Assembly: GCA_045222295.1 (NCBI GenBank)
Contig: JBGUXP010000014.1
Location: 22,310-86,309, forward strand
DNA: 64,000 nucleotides
Direction of reading: 5' to 3'
Source of the DNA: Colimorpha sp045222295
GTDB taxonomy: Bacteria > Bacteroidota > Bacteroidia > Bacteroidales > P3
Positions 46,092 through 53,485 of the stretch are shown here, in pieces. Numbering within the stretch: position 1 is the first letter of the stretch; every line of letters begins with the position of its first letter. The notes under the pieces are model-generated. The model searched no databases, was not told the origin of the DNA, and was given only the letters and a program-made list of their open reading frames with translations. Made by a program: the position numbers and the translations under genes.

Positions 46092-46805
46092 ATGAATGAT
46101 TTTTTTTCTCTTACTCTCAAAGAGTGGGCCGACGAAGACAAACCTCGCGAAAAAATGCTCTCCAAGGGCAAGAAGGAGCTCACCAATGCCGAACTGATAG
46201 CCATCCTCCTCCGTAGCGGGCTCCGGGGGAAGAGTGTCGTCGAGGTAGCCAAGGAAGTACTCCTGGCCGCAGGCAACAGTTTAACCACTCTTTCACAAAT
46301 GGAATTCAACCAGTTAAGTACCATCAAAGGACTTGGCCAGGCCAAAGCCACCACCCTCATGGCAGCCCTTGAACTGGGCTGGCGCATGCACAGCGAGATG
46401 GGAAATGGCAAAGAGCTGATTATCAATGACAGCAAAACCTTTTTCAATTACATGGAGCCTCTTTTGGCCGACCTTGACCACGAGGAGTTTTGGGCTGTCT
46501 TCCTGAGCAACCGCGGCAAAGTGCTCGGACGCCAGCGCATCTCCATGGGTGGCATGACGGGCACACCGGTCGACCCACGCATCATCTTCCGTAACGCACT
46601 GGAATGCAAAGCCATAAGTATCATGATAGCACACAATCATCCTTCAGGTTCGCTCAAAGCAAGCCTGGAGGACAAGGAACTCACCCGGAAAATCGCCGAG
46701 GGAGGTAAAATACTGGATATCAAACTACGTGACCATATTATCGTCGCCCTCGGTCCCAACGGGAAGAGCGACTTCTTCAGTTTCCACGACAATGGCTACC
46801 TATAG
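46092..46805 (+). CDS. radC: RadC family protein (MPN/JAMM domain)
   Basis: A 237-residue protein. The start at 46092 (MNDFFSLTLKEWADED) is supported by the promoter lying between it and the longer frame's ATG. The N-terminal helix-hairpin-helix region contains LSTIKGLGQAKATTLMAALELG. The C-terminal MPN domain holds the metal motif H181-N-H183-PSG followed by SLED, matching HxHP-x6-S-x2-D of JAMM metalloproteins. RadC was once linked to DNA repair, but its true function is unsettled. The last 6 bp overlap the convergent folB gene, so no terminator separates them. Confidence 0.93.
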   Translation: MNDFFSLTLKEWADEDKPREKMLSKGKKELTNAELIAILLRSGLRGKSVVEVAKEVLLAAGNSLTTLSQMEFNQLSTIKGLGQAKATTLMAALELGWRMHSEMGNGKELIINDSKTFFNYMEPLLADLDHEEFWAVFLSNRGKVLGRQRISMGGMTGTPVDPRIIFRNALECKAISIMIAHNHPSGSLKASLEDKELTRKIAEGGKILDIKLRDHIIVALGPNGKSDFFSFHDNGYL

Positions 46806-47150
46806 CGCCAGTTCCACACTCACCGACTCCATTTGCCCCCCAAGAGGGGGATTAAGTTTGCTAACTTTCACGTTAACAGACTTTATGGTAGGGAAATTGT
46901 GCTTCACCTCCTCCCCTATCCTACGGGCCACATGTTCCAACAGGTGGGAGGGTATTTCCATCTGCTTCTTCACCACCTGGTAAACATCCAGATAATTCAC
47001 CGTATCATCAATGTTATCAGACACTTCTGCAAGTAAGGTATCTGCATCAAACACCAAATCGACACGAAAATTCGTACCTATGGCGCGTTCCTGCTCAAAG
47101 CAGCCGTGATGCGCATAAAAGCGCATGTCGCTTATTGAAATAATAGCCAT
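46800..47150 (-). CDS. folB: dihydroneopterin aldolase
   Basis: A 116-residue protein of typical FolB length. The signature is MRFYAHHGCFEQERAIGTNF near the N-terminus, followed by DDTVNYLDVYQVV and HLLEHVARRIGEEV, containing the catalytic and pterin-binding residues, and SKLNPPLGGQMESVSVEL at the end. It converts dihydroneopterin to 6-hydroxymethyl-dihydropterin plus glycolaldehyde in folate synthesis. Its ATG overlaps the pheS stop by one base (TGATG), showing translational coupling. The 3' ends of folB and radC overlap by 6 bp. Confidence 0.94.
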   Translation of the reverse strand: MAIISISDMRFYAHHGCFEQERAIGTNFRVDLVFDADTLLAEVSDNIDDTVNYLDVYQVVKKQMEIPSHLLEHVARRIGEEVKHNFPTIKSVNVKVSKLNPPLGGQMESVSVELAL

Positions 47151-48193
47151 CAGATGATATTGTCAAACTGATGCAGGAAACGGAGATCGTTCTCGAAATA
47201 GAGTCGCAAGTCGCGAATCTGGTATTTCAGCATGGCCATACGCTCCACTCCCATACCAAGAGCGAAGCCCGTATATTCCTTACTATCAATACCACAGGAT
47301 TCCAAAACATTGGGATCCACCATACCGCATCCAAGGATTTCCAACCAGCCGGTACCCTTGCAGATATTACAGCCTTTGCCACCGCAGATGTTGCATGAGA
47401 TATCCATCTCGGCACTCGGCTCAGTAAAGGGGAAATAGCTAGGTCTCAACCTTATCTGCGTCTGTTCACCGAACATCTCCTTGGCAAAATAAAGCAGCGT
47501 CTGCTTGAGGTCGGCGAAGGTCACCTTCTTGTCTACGTACAAGGCTTCCACTTGGTGAAAGATACAATGTGCACGGGCGCTAATAGCCTCATTTCTAAAG
47601 ACACGCCCAGGGGCGATGATACGGATGGGAGGCTTATGAGTCTCCATCACGCGCACCTGCACAGAAGAGGTATGCGTACGCAACGCAACCTCCTGCTTAC
47701 CCTCCTCTTTTTCAACGAAGAAGGTATCCTGCATATCACGGGCTGGATGGTCGTGGGGGAAATTCAGGGCCGAGAAGAGATGCCAGTCATCCTCAATCTC
47801 CACCGATTCCTCAACCGTAAATCCGATGCGTGCAAAGATCTCTGCTATCTCATTCATTGTCACCGACAGTACATGACGGCTACCACGGTTGGAAAAATCA
47901 GCAGGGAGCGTCAGGTCATGGGACTCGTCGGCATCCATTTTCTCCTCTACGAAATTCTTGAATTCCTCGACCTTAGCCATAGCGGCATTCTTCAGTTCGT
48001 TGAGCGCAATACCCATTTCCTTCTTTTGATCATTGGGCAAAGCCTTGAACTGCTCAAACAACTCATTCATCACACCTTTACGGCCAAGGAAACGGATACG
48101 AAACTGCTCAACTTCTGCCGCCTTGTCCTTAAAATTCTCGATATGGGCGGCTTTGATTTCTTCAATGTACTGGGAAATAAGATCTTTCAACAT
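47150..48193 (-). CDS. pheS: phenylalanine--tRNA ligase alpha subunit
   Basis: A 347-residue class II aminoacyl-tRNA synthetase subunit that pairs with PheT. An N-terminal coiled coil (about 1-85) is followed by motif 2 around FRNEAISARAHCIFHQVEAL and motif 3, GMGVERMAMLKYQIRDLR. A small cysteine cluster, CNICGGKGCNICKGTGW, seen in a subset of PheS proteins, is present near residue 268. pheT is not adjacent. The gene lies 4 bp after the cyclophilin gene and is coupled to folB, so cyclophilin-pheS-folB look like one operon. Confidence 0.96.
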   Translation of the reverse strand: MLKDLISQYIEEIKAAHIENFKDKAAEVEQFRIRFLGRKGVMNELFEQFKALPNDQKKEMGIALNELKNAAMAKVEEFKNFVEEKMDADESHDLTLPADFSNRGSRHVLSVTMNEIAEIFARIGFTVEESVEIEDDWHLFSALNFPHDHPARDMQDTFFVEKEEGKQEVALRTHTSSVQVRVMETHKPPIRIIAPGRVFRNEAISARAHCIFHQVEALYVDKKVTFADLKQTLLYFAKEMFGEQTQIRLRPSYFPFTEPSAEMDISCNICGGKGCNICKGTGWLEILGCGMVDPNVLESCGIDSKEYTGFALGMGVERMAMLKYQIRDLRLYFENDLRFLHQFDNII

Positions 48194-48197
48194 ATCA

Positions 48198-48887
48198 TTA
48201 ATTACATTTTATCACTTCGGTTTTTTCAATACGGATATCCTCCGACGGACGGTCATAACGGTCGCGTTTGGCGGCAGCTATTTTATCCACAACATCCATA
48301 CCCTCAACCACTTCACCAAAAACAGTATACTCTCCATCAAGGTGGGGCGTACCGCCCACGGTAGTGTATGCCTTGCGTTGTTCTGCAGAGAACGTCTTAT
48401 TCATTTGCAACGCCATGCGGTCGAGGTCGAAATCGCTCCATACACGACCTTGGACAATATAGAATTGCGAAGCCGACGATTCCTTCTTGGGGTTCACCTG
48501 ATCTCCTTCACGGGCGGCACAGAGGGCACCGCGTTTGTGGAAAAGATTGGGACGGAACTCGGCTGGAATATTATAACCCAACGTACCGTCACCCAACATC
48601 TTGCCCGGCTTAGCATCCTTCGAATTGGGATCACCTCCCTGAATCATGAAATGCTCAATCACCCGATGAAAAAGCAAACCGTCATAGGTGCCATCCATCG
48701 CCAATTTTATAAAATTGTCACGATGCAAAGGAGTGTCGTTGTAGAGTTTAAGCACTATTTTGCCATAGTTGGTATAAATTTCAACAAGAGTCTCTTTTTC
48801 CATCTTTTTACATTCTTTTTCAGTTGTTTGCGAGAAACCCACACTTACCATCAGCAAAAAAAAAGTCAAAAAAATTATTTTTTTCAT
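48198..48887 (-). CDS. periplasmic cyclophilin-type peptidyl-prolyl isomerase
   Basis: A 229-residue protein with signal peptide MKKIIFLTFFLLMVSVGFSQ. The cyclophilin domain contains FHRVIEHFMIQGGDPNSKD (catalytic Arg in FHRV), NIPAEFRPNLFHKRGALCAA, SASQFYIV and FGEVVEGMDVVDKI. It should speed proline isomerisation during folding of exported proteins, which fits the export-heavy neighbourhood. It heads an apparent operon with pheS and folB, driven by the promoter at 48922-48951. Confidence 0.93.
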   Translation of the reverse strand: MKKIIFLTFFLLMVSVGFSQTTEKECKKMEKETLVEIYTNYGKIVLKLYNDTPLHRDNFIKLAMDGTYDGLLFHRVIEHFMIQGGDPNSKDAKPGKMLGDGTLGYNIPAEFRPNLFHKRGALCAAREGDQVNPKKESSASQFYIVQGRVWSDFDLDRMALQMNKTFSAEQRKAYTTVGGTPHLDGEYTVFGEVVEGMDVVDKIAAAKRDRYDRPSEDIRIEKTEVIKCN

Positions 48888-48921
48888 CTACTAATAGAAT
48901 AAATTTACTAATTTTGCAATG

Positions 48922-48951
48922 CAAAAGTAAGAATAAAAATAGAAACAACAA
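48922..48951 (-). promoter_or_regulatory. promoter of the cyclophilin-pheS-folB operon
   Basis: Minus strand: -33 TTG (48949-48951), 19 bases, -7 box TACTTTTG (48922-48929), 34 bp before the cyclophilin ATG. A plus-strand -7-like box, TAATTTTG (48909-48916), lies beside it and may serve the divergent lipoprotein gene. Confidence 0.7.
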
Positions 48952-48969
48952 GCAAAAAATCATAGTTTT

Positions 48970-49380
48970 ATGAAGAAAAAAAATCTCTTCTTCTCCGCCA
49001 TGCTGTTTTTCAGCATCTTACCCCTCACACTTTTTGCAGGCTGTGACAAAGATACCAACTGCTATTTGGAGGTTAAAGTGGTCGAGGAATCCACTGTCAA
49101 CCCAATTTCCGGTGCCGTTATCAGCGGCATCCCCGTACCTGGAGCCGTCATCGAAGTTTATCAAGACGGTGGCAATGTCCACGCCAATGGTATCACCAAC
49201 GGCAGCGGCACCTTTTCCACCTATTTCAATGCACCGGCCATCGTGAAAATCAAAGCCAAACTAAATCTCTACAATGCCGCCGGACAGTATGCCGGCGAAC
49301 GTCGTGGTGAGACCGCCGTACGACTCAAACAAGGAGAAACCATCACGGCTCAGATTACCCTCGGGAGTCAAATCTATTAA
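48970..49380 (+). CDS. small lipoprotein with carboxypeptidase-regulatory-like (Ig-type) fold
   Basis: A 136-residue protein. The signal peptide ends in the lipobox LFAGC (cysteine at residue 25), so it should be lipidated and anchored to a membrane. The mature part (VKVVEESTVNPISGAVI ... GITNGSGTFSTYFNAPAIVK ... GERRGETAVRLKQGETIT) has the strand pattern of prealbumin-like, carboxypeptidase-regulatory domains. No catalytic residues are visible and the role is unknown. It lies 22 bp upstream of the DUF4301 gene and may be co-transcribed with it. Confidence 0.78.
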   Translation: MKKKNLFFSAMLFFSILPLTLFAGCDKDTNCYLEVKVVEESTVNPISGAVISGIPVPGAVIEVYQDGGNVHANGITNGSGTFSTYFNAPAIVKIKAKLNLYNAAGQYAGERRGETAVRLKQGETITAQITLGSQIY

Positions 49381-49402
49381 TGACACCTAAACACCATAGA
49401 CC

Positions 49403-50929
49403 ATGACATTTAAACCTACAAAACAAGACCTTGAGCAACTCAGCCAAATAGGACTTTCACCCGAGGTTGTGCAACAACAGATAGACAACTTCAAAAAAGG
49501 ATTCCCCAAGAGTCACCTTGATGCGGCAGCCACCCCCGATAACAATGGAATACTCCGACTGGACGACAAGGAGATTGTGCGTTATGAAAAGCTATACCGA
49601 ACCCTCGGGCGCGATAAGAAAATCATGAAGTTCGTCCCGGCATCGGGTGCCGCAACACGCATGTTCAAAGACCTTTACAGCTTTACCGCCTCCTATTTCG
49701 GTGTCGCCAAAAACTTCGAGAAGGAATTCCCTGAAGTAAAAATTTTCCTCGAGAACCTGCACACCTTTGCCTTCTTCAACGACCTGAAAGCCTGCATGGA
49801 ATCTTCCGACCTCGACATCGAGGACTACCTCCGTCGAGGCGACTATAGCACCGTCATCAACTTCCTCCTCAAGGAGCAATATCTCGGCTATGGTAGCCTC
49901 CCAAAAGCCCTGCTGAAATTCCATCGCTACGGTGCCGTGCAACGTACTCCTCTTGAGGAACATATCGTAGAAGGAGCCCTCTATGCACGCAACTCCGACG
50001 GTACTGTTAACCTCCACTTCACCATCTCACCCGAACACCGCAAGGCGTTCCTTAAAAAGATTGCTGAAGTGAAACACTACTACGAGAGCACATTCGGCAT
50101 CAAACTCAAAATAACCTTCTCGGAACAAAAGCATTACACAGACACCATCGCCGTCGACGAGCAGAACAACCCTACACGCGACGAGAATGGCCGTCTCATC
50201 TTCCGCCCAGGTGGGCACGGCGCCCTCATAGAGAACCTCAACGAGCAACGCGCCGACCTCATCTTCGTCAAAAACATTGACAATGTGGTGCCCGACTGGA
50301 TGAAACACACAACTGTGATTTACAAGCAGGTGATTGCCGGCATGCTCCTCGAACTCCGCGAGAAATGCTTCGAGGCCCTCCGCACCCTCGACGGCAAGCC
50401 CGACAAACGCACCCTTAACAGCCTCATCCGCTTCGCAAAAGAAGAGCTTAATATCATGGTACCAGAAGGTTGCGATGCCAAAACCCTCCATGAGCTCCTC
50501 AACCGCCCCATGCGCATCTGCGGCATGGTGAAGAACCTCGGCGAACCCGGAGGCGGTCCCTTCTACACCATTGATACCAAGAACCGTAGAAGCCTCCAGA
50601 TTGTCGAATCGGCACAGGTCAACCACAACGACCCTCAACAAGAGAAAATATTCCAAGCCTCGACCCACTTCAACCCCGTCGACCTCGTCTGCAGCACCAA
50701 GAACTACCGCGGCCGCTATTTCGACCTCCGCCAGTTCGTCGACCCACAGACCGGATTCATCAGCAAGAAGACCAAAGGCGCCCTCACCATCAAGTCGCAG
50801 GAGCTTCCCGGCCTCTGGAACGGAGCCATGGCCAACTGGATTACCCTCTTCGTCGAAGTTCCCGTCGCCACCTTCAACCCAGTCAAGACGGTCAACGACC
50901 TCCTCCGCAAGGAGCATCTGGAGGGTTGA
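49403..50929 (+). CDS. DUF4301 family protein
   Basis: A 508-residue cytoplasmic protein of the Bacteroidota-specific DUF4301 family. Two regions recall sugar-nucleotide pyrophosphorylases: KFVPASGAATRMFKDLYSF near residue 74 resembles the nucleotide-binding glycine loop, and PGGHGALIENLN followed by FVKNIDNVVPDWMK near 270-300 resembles the HG and NxDN motifs of the UDPGP family. A nucleotidyltransferase activity is therefore plausible but is inference. It ends with a strong terminator 27 bp later. Confidence 0.85.
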   Translation: MTFKPTKQDLEQLSQIGLSPEVVQQQIDNFKKGFPKSHLDAAATPDNNGILRLDDKEIVRYEKLYRTLGRDKKIMKFVPASGAATRMFKDLYSFTASYFGVAKNFEKEFPEVKIFLENLHTFAFFNDLKACMESSDLDIEDYLRRGDYSTVINFLLKEQYLGYGSLPKALLKFHRYGAVQRTPLEEHIVEGALYARNSDGTVNLHFTISPEHRKAFLKKIAEVKHYYESTFGIKLKITFSEQKHYTDTIAVDEQNNPTRDENGRLIFRPGGHGALIENLNEQRADLIFVKNIDNVVPDWMKHTTVIYKQVIAGMLLELREKCFEALRTLDGKPDKRTLNSLIRFAKEELNIMVPEGCDAKTLHELLNRPMRICGMVKNLGEPGGGPFYTIDTKNRRSLQIVESAQVNHNDPQQEKIFQASTHFNPVDLVCSTKNYRGRYFDLRQFVDPQTGFISKKTKGALTIKSQELPGLWNGAMANWITLFVEVPVATFNPVKTVNDLLRKEHLEG

Positions 50930-50955
50930 ATCCCACAGGACCGAAAAACTAACAC

Positions 50956-50997
50956 AATCGCCACAATAACAACACATTGTGGCGATTTCTTTTTTTT
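50956..50997 (+). terminator. Rho-independent terminator after the DUF4301 gene
   Basis: Perfect 11-bp stem AATCGCCACAA / TTGTGGCGATT with a 10-base loop, followed by TCTTTTTTTT. Confidence 0.9.
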
Positions 50998-51047
50998 GTG
51001 CATACATTCCAATTCCCATATCCATAACCTCCTATAAATCAACACTC

Positions 51048-51120
51048 AAAAGGGACCATCTTTTTCCCAAAATCCTACCTTCCTCCTATCCTCTTCCCAT
51101 CCTCCTCGGCGATGGCAAAA
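51048..51120. repeat. dispersed intergenic repeat, copy 2
   Basis: AGGGACCATCTTTTTCCCA, a C/T-rich stretch with CCTACC and CCTATCC units, then CTCGGCGATGGCAAAA. It aligns with 30766-30850 over its whole length. It sits between the DUF4301 terminator and lemA. The rest of 50998-51222 shows no gene. Confidence 0.5.
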
Positions 51121-51222
51121 GATAGTAGGCAGAGGGTAACATTCCGGAAGAAAAAAAAATATTATTCATTGCCATGTAATAAAAGCCCTGATGGTGCGTT
51201 ATTCGAAAAAAACTTTTTTAAA

Positions 51223-51822
51223 ATGAAAAAATCAACCATCACTATCATCGCCATCGTCGGTGTCGTGGCCGTCATCGTACTATGGGCCATCGGCGTGAAC
51301 AACAAACTCGTCACCCAGGAAGAGAACGTCTCTAAAGCCTGGAGCCAGGTGGAGAACGTCTACAAACGCCGTATGGACCTCATCCCGCAGCTGGTGAACA
51401 CCGTGAAGGGCGCCGCCAACTACGAGAAGAGCGTCCTTACCGAGGTCACCAATGCCCGCGCCGGCGTGCAGCAGACCACCGTGGACCCCTCGCAGCTCAG
51501 CGAGCAGCAGATTGCCGCCTACCAGAAAGCCCAAGACAACCTCTCCAAGGCCCTGGCCAACACCATCAAGGTAACCGTCGAGCGTTATCCCGAACTCACC
51601 GCCACCCAAGGCTTCCGCGACCTGCAGACCCAACTTGAGGGCACCGAAAACCGCATCACCGTGGAACGCGGCAAGTTCAACGAGGCCGTCCAGGCTTACA
51701 ACACCAAGCTGCGTCGCTTCCCCACCAGCCTCATTGCCGGCATGCTCGGCTTCGAGAAGAAGGGCTACTTCACCGCCCCCGAGGAGGCCGCAGAGCCCGT
51801 AAATGTGGAGTTTGACTTCTAA
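51223..51822 (+). CDS. LemA family protein
   Basis: A 199-residue protein. The start at 51223 (MKKSTITIIAIVGVVAVIVL) is preferred over the longer frame from 51112, whose first part is lysine-rich and overlaps an intergenic repeat. One N-terminal membrane segment (about 4-24) is followed by the LemA helical domain with NKLVTQEENVSKAWSQVENV, YKRRMDLIPQLVNTVKG and FNEAVQAYNT. LemA proteins form long-helix bundles at the membrane; their function is unclear. The gene precedes a TPM-domain gene by 47 bp, a pairing common in many bacteria. Confidence 0.92.
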   Translation: MKKSTITIIAIVGVVAVIVLWAIGVNNKLVTQEENVSKAWSQVENVYKRRMDLIPQLVNTVKGAANYEKSVLTEVTNARAGVQQTTVDPSQLSEQQIAAYQKAQDNLSKALANTIKVTVERYPELTATQGFRDLQTQLEGTENRITVERGKFNEAVQAYNTKLRRFPTSLIAGMLGFEKKGYFTAPEEAAEPVNVEFDF

Positions 51823-51828
51823 TACTTA

Positions 51829-51868
51829 AGGACCTTAAAGTCCCTAGAGACCTTAAAGACCTTAATAA
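51829..51868 (+). repeat. short direct repeats between the lemA-like and TPM genes
   Basis: The 47-bp spacer contains GACCTTAAAG twice plus the partial unit GACCTTAATA. The first copy also forms GGAC-CTTAAA-GTCC. No function can be assigned. Confidence 0.5.
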
Positions 51869-51869
51869 C

Positions 51870-52655
51870 ATGCTACAACTAAAAAGGATAATCCTGTTGT
51901 CGCTGCTTGTGCTGCCACTGGCGGCACATGCCGAGTGGCTGCCTGCAAAGACCAACCGGTTGGTGAACGACTACTCGGGCATCCTCTCCGAATCGCAGCG
52001 CAACACACTGGAACAACGCCTAGTAGCCTTCAATGACTCTACATCGAACCAGATTCTCGTTGTCATCACCCCCACCCTGGGAGGCGATGACGAGAATGCT
52101 GTAGCACAACGCATTGGACAGACTTGGGGCGTAGGACAACAAGAATTCAACAACGGACTTGTCATCCTCATCAAAAGCAAGACTCCTGACGAGAACTGGG
52201 GCGCTGTAGCTCTGGCTACAGGCTACGGACTTGAGGGTGTACTACCCGATGTCTTCTGCAAACGAATCATTGACGACCAAATGATTGACCCCCTCAAAGA
52301 GGGCGACTATTACGAGGCAATCGTCGAGGCCCTGGAGGTTATCGAGCCCGTGGTGCGCGGAGAATACAGCTACGCACAATACCGTAAGGACGAACGCCGC
52401 CACGCCATCATTGGCCTGCTCTTCTTCGTCGGATTCATTGCAATCTCGGTGACAGCACTGGTTATCTATGCAAAGAAACACCCAGACCAATTTAATAATC
52501 ACAACAACGGCAGCCATGGTGGATCTGGAGGCATTTTCATCGGAGGTTTCCCTTCGGGTTTCGGAGGCGGCCGCAGTAGTGGATTCGGTGGTGGAGGATT
52601 CGGTGGCTTTGGTGGCGGTGGATTCGGTGGTGGAGGAGCCTCTGGACGCTTCTAA
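51870..52655 (+). CDS. TPM domain-containing protein (YgcG-like), glycine-rich tail
   Basis: A 261-residue protein. A signal peptide (IILLSLLVLPLAAHA) is followed by the TPM domain at about 28-160 (VNDYSGILSESQRNTLEQRL, GQTWGVGQQEFNNGLVILI, GYGLEGVLPDVFCKRIID). A transmembrane helix lies near 180-200 (IIGLLFFVGFIAISVTALVI). The tail from about 215 on is Gly-Phe-Ser-rich (GFGGGRSSGFGGGGFGG). TPM proteins are periplasmic-facing and linked to photosystem repair or phosphatase-like roles in other organisms; here the role is unknown. It is paired with the LemA-family gene. Confidence 0.9.
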   Translation: MLQLKRIILLSLLVLPLAAHAEWLPAKTNRLVNDYSGILSESQRNTLEQRLVAFNDSTSNQILVVITPTLGGDDENAVAQRIGQTWGVGQQEFNNGLVILIKSKTPDENWGAVALATGYGLEGVLPDVFCKRIIDDQMIDPLKEGDYYEAIVEALEVIEPVVRGEYSYAQYRKDERRHAIIGLLFFVGFIAISVTALVIYAKKHPDQFNNHNNGSHGGSGGIFIGGFPSGFGGGRSSGFGGGGFGGFGGGGFGGGGASGRF

Positions 52656-52666
52656 TAATAAAAAAA

Positions 52667-52698
52667 TTTGCACGGTTTAAAAAATGTTAGTATCTTTG
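52667..52698 (+). promoter_or_regulatory. strong promoter of the 45-residue basic protein gene
   Basis: -33 TTTG (52667-52670), 20 bases, then the -7 box TATCTTTG (52691-52698): a full Bacteroidota promoter consensus beginning 12 bp after the TPM gene's stop. Confidence 0.8.
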
Positions 52699-52772
52699 CA
52701 GCACGTTTGTTTTGAGCGATATGCAAATTACAAACTGATTATCAATGAAATAAACAATAAAAATTATACACC

Positions 52773-52910
52773 ATGGGTATCAATGCTAACAAAAAAGTGA
52801 AGAGAAGAAAGGTCCGCATCAACGGCAACAAGAACTCCACCAACAACTGGGGTATCACCGCCGCTGGCTGGAATGCTGTGCACAAAGCCATCATCAACGC
52901 TGAGGACTAA
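52773..52910 (+). CDS. 45-residue basic protein of unknown function
   Basis: ATG at 52773 opens a 45-codon frame starting MGINANKKVKRRKVRINGNK and ending AVHKAIINAED, stop TAA at 52910. The first half is rich in Lys/Arg/Asn and the second contains WGITAAGWNAVHKAI, which could form an amphipathic helix. There is no signal peptide or membrane segment. A consensus promoter precedes it with about 70 bp of leader, and a hairpin terminator follows 35 bp after the stop, so it is an independent and probably well-expressed transcript. The basic N-terminus would suit RNA, DNA or ribosome binding. I do not recognise a family. Confidence 0.7.
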   Translation: MGINANKKVKRRKVRINGNKNSTNNWGITAAGWNAVHKAIINAED

Positions 52911-52945
52911 ATCCCTTCCAAAAGTAACAACGTTACTGAGTAGTT

Positions 52946-52978
52946 AAGTGGCTGAGTATTCTTACTCGGCCACTTTTT
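52946..52978 (+). terminator. Rho-independent terminator after the 45-residue gene
   Basis: Stem AAGTGGCTGAGTA / TACTCGGCCACTT (12 Watson-Crick pairs and one G-T pair) with loop TTCT, then five T. It ends only 21 bp before the Nudix ATG. Confidence 0.88.
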
Positions 52979-52999
52979 GTACCCAGCCACCCAGACACT

Positions 53000-53485
53000 A
53001 TGAAACAAACAACCTTGTGTTATATCGACAACGGCGACAGCTATCTGATGCTGCACCGCATAAAGAAAGAGCACGATGCCAGCCATGGGAAATGGATTGG
53101 TGTGGGTGGCAAGTGCGAAGCCGATGAGAGTCCAGACGAATGCATGCTGCGCGAGGTGAAGGAGGAGACGGGAGTGGACATCACCCGTTGGCACTACCGC
53201 GGCATCGTCACCTTCATCTCCGACACCTGGCCCAACGAATACATGCACCTCTTTACCGCCACCGAGTGGAAAGGCGAGCCCGACATGAGCATCGACGACG
53301 AAGGCACCTTGGCTTGGGTGCGCAAAGAAGACCTGATGGGCCTCAACCTGTGGGAAGGTGACCGCATCTTCCTCCGCCTCCTCCTTGACGAGACCACCCC
53401 CTTCTTCTCTCTAAAGCTTATTTACGAACAGGATGAGATGATCAGCGCTACACTTAACGGACATCCTTTATCACAAACCAAATGA
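53000..53485 (+). CDS. Nudix hydrolase (8-oxo-dGTP diphosphatase-like)
   Basis: A 161-residue protein. The Nudix box is complete: GGKCEADESPDE followed by LREVKEETGVDI fits G-x5-E-x7-REU-x-EE-x-GU and supplies the Mg-binding glutamates. The start MKQTTLCYIDNGDSYLML and the spacing resemble MutT/MTH1-type enzymes acting on oxidised nucleotides, and KWIGVGGK fits this. The substrate is not proven. The stop overlaps the start of the next gene by 4 bp (ATGA). A terminator lies immediately upstream and no promoter is obvious, so expression may depend on read-through. Confidence 0.88.
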   Translation: MKQTTLCYIDNGDSYLMLHRIKKEHDASHGKWIGVGGKCEADESPDECMLREVKEETGVDITRWHYRGIVTFISDTWPNEYMHLFTATEWKGEPDMSIDDEGTLAWVRKEDLMGLNLWEGDRIFLRLLLDETTPFFSLKLIYEQDEMISATLNGHPLSQTK

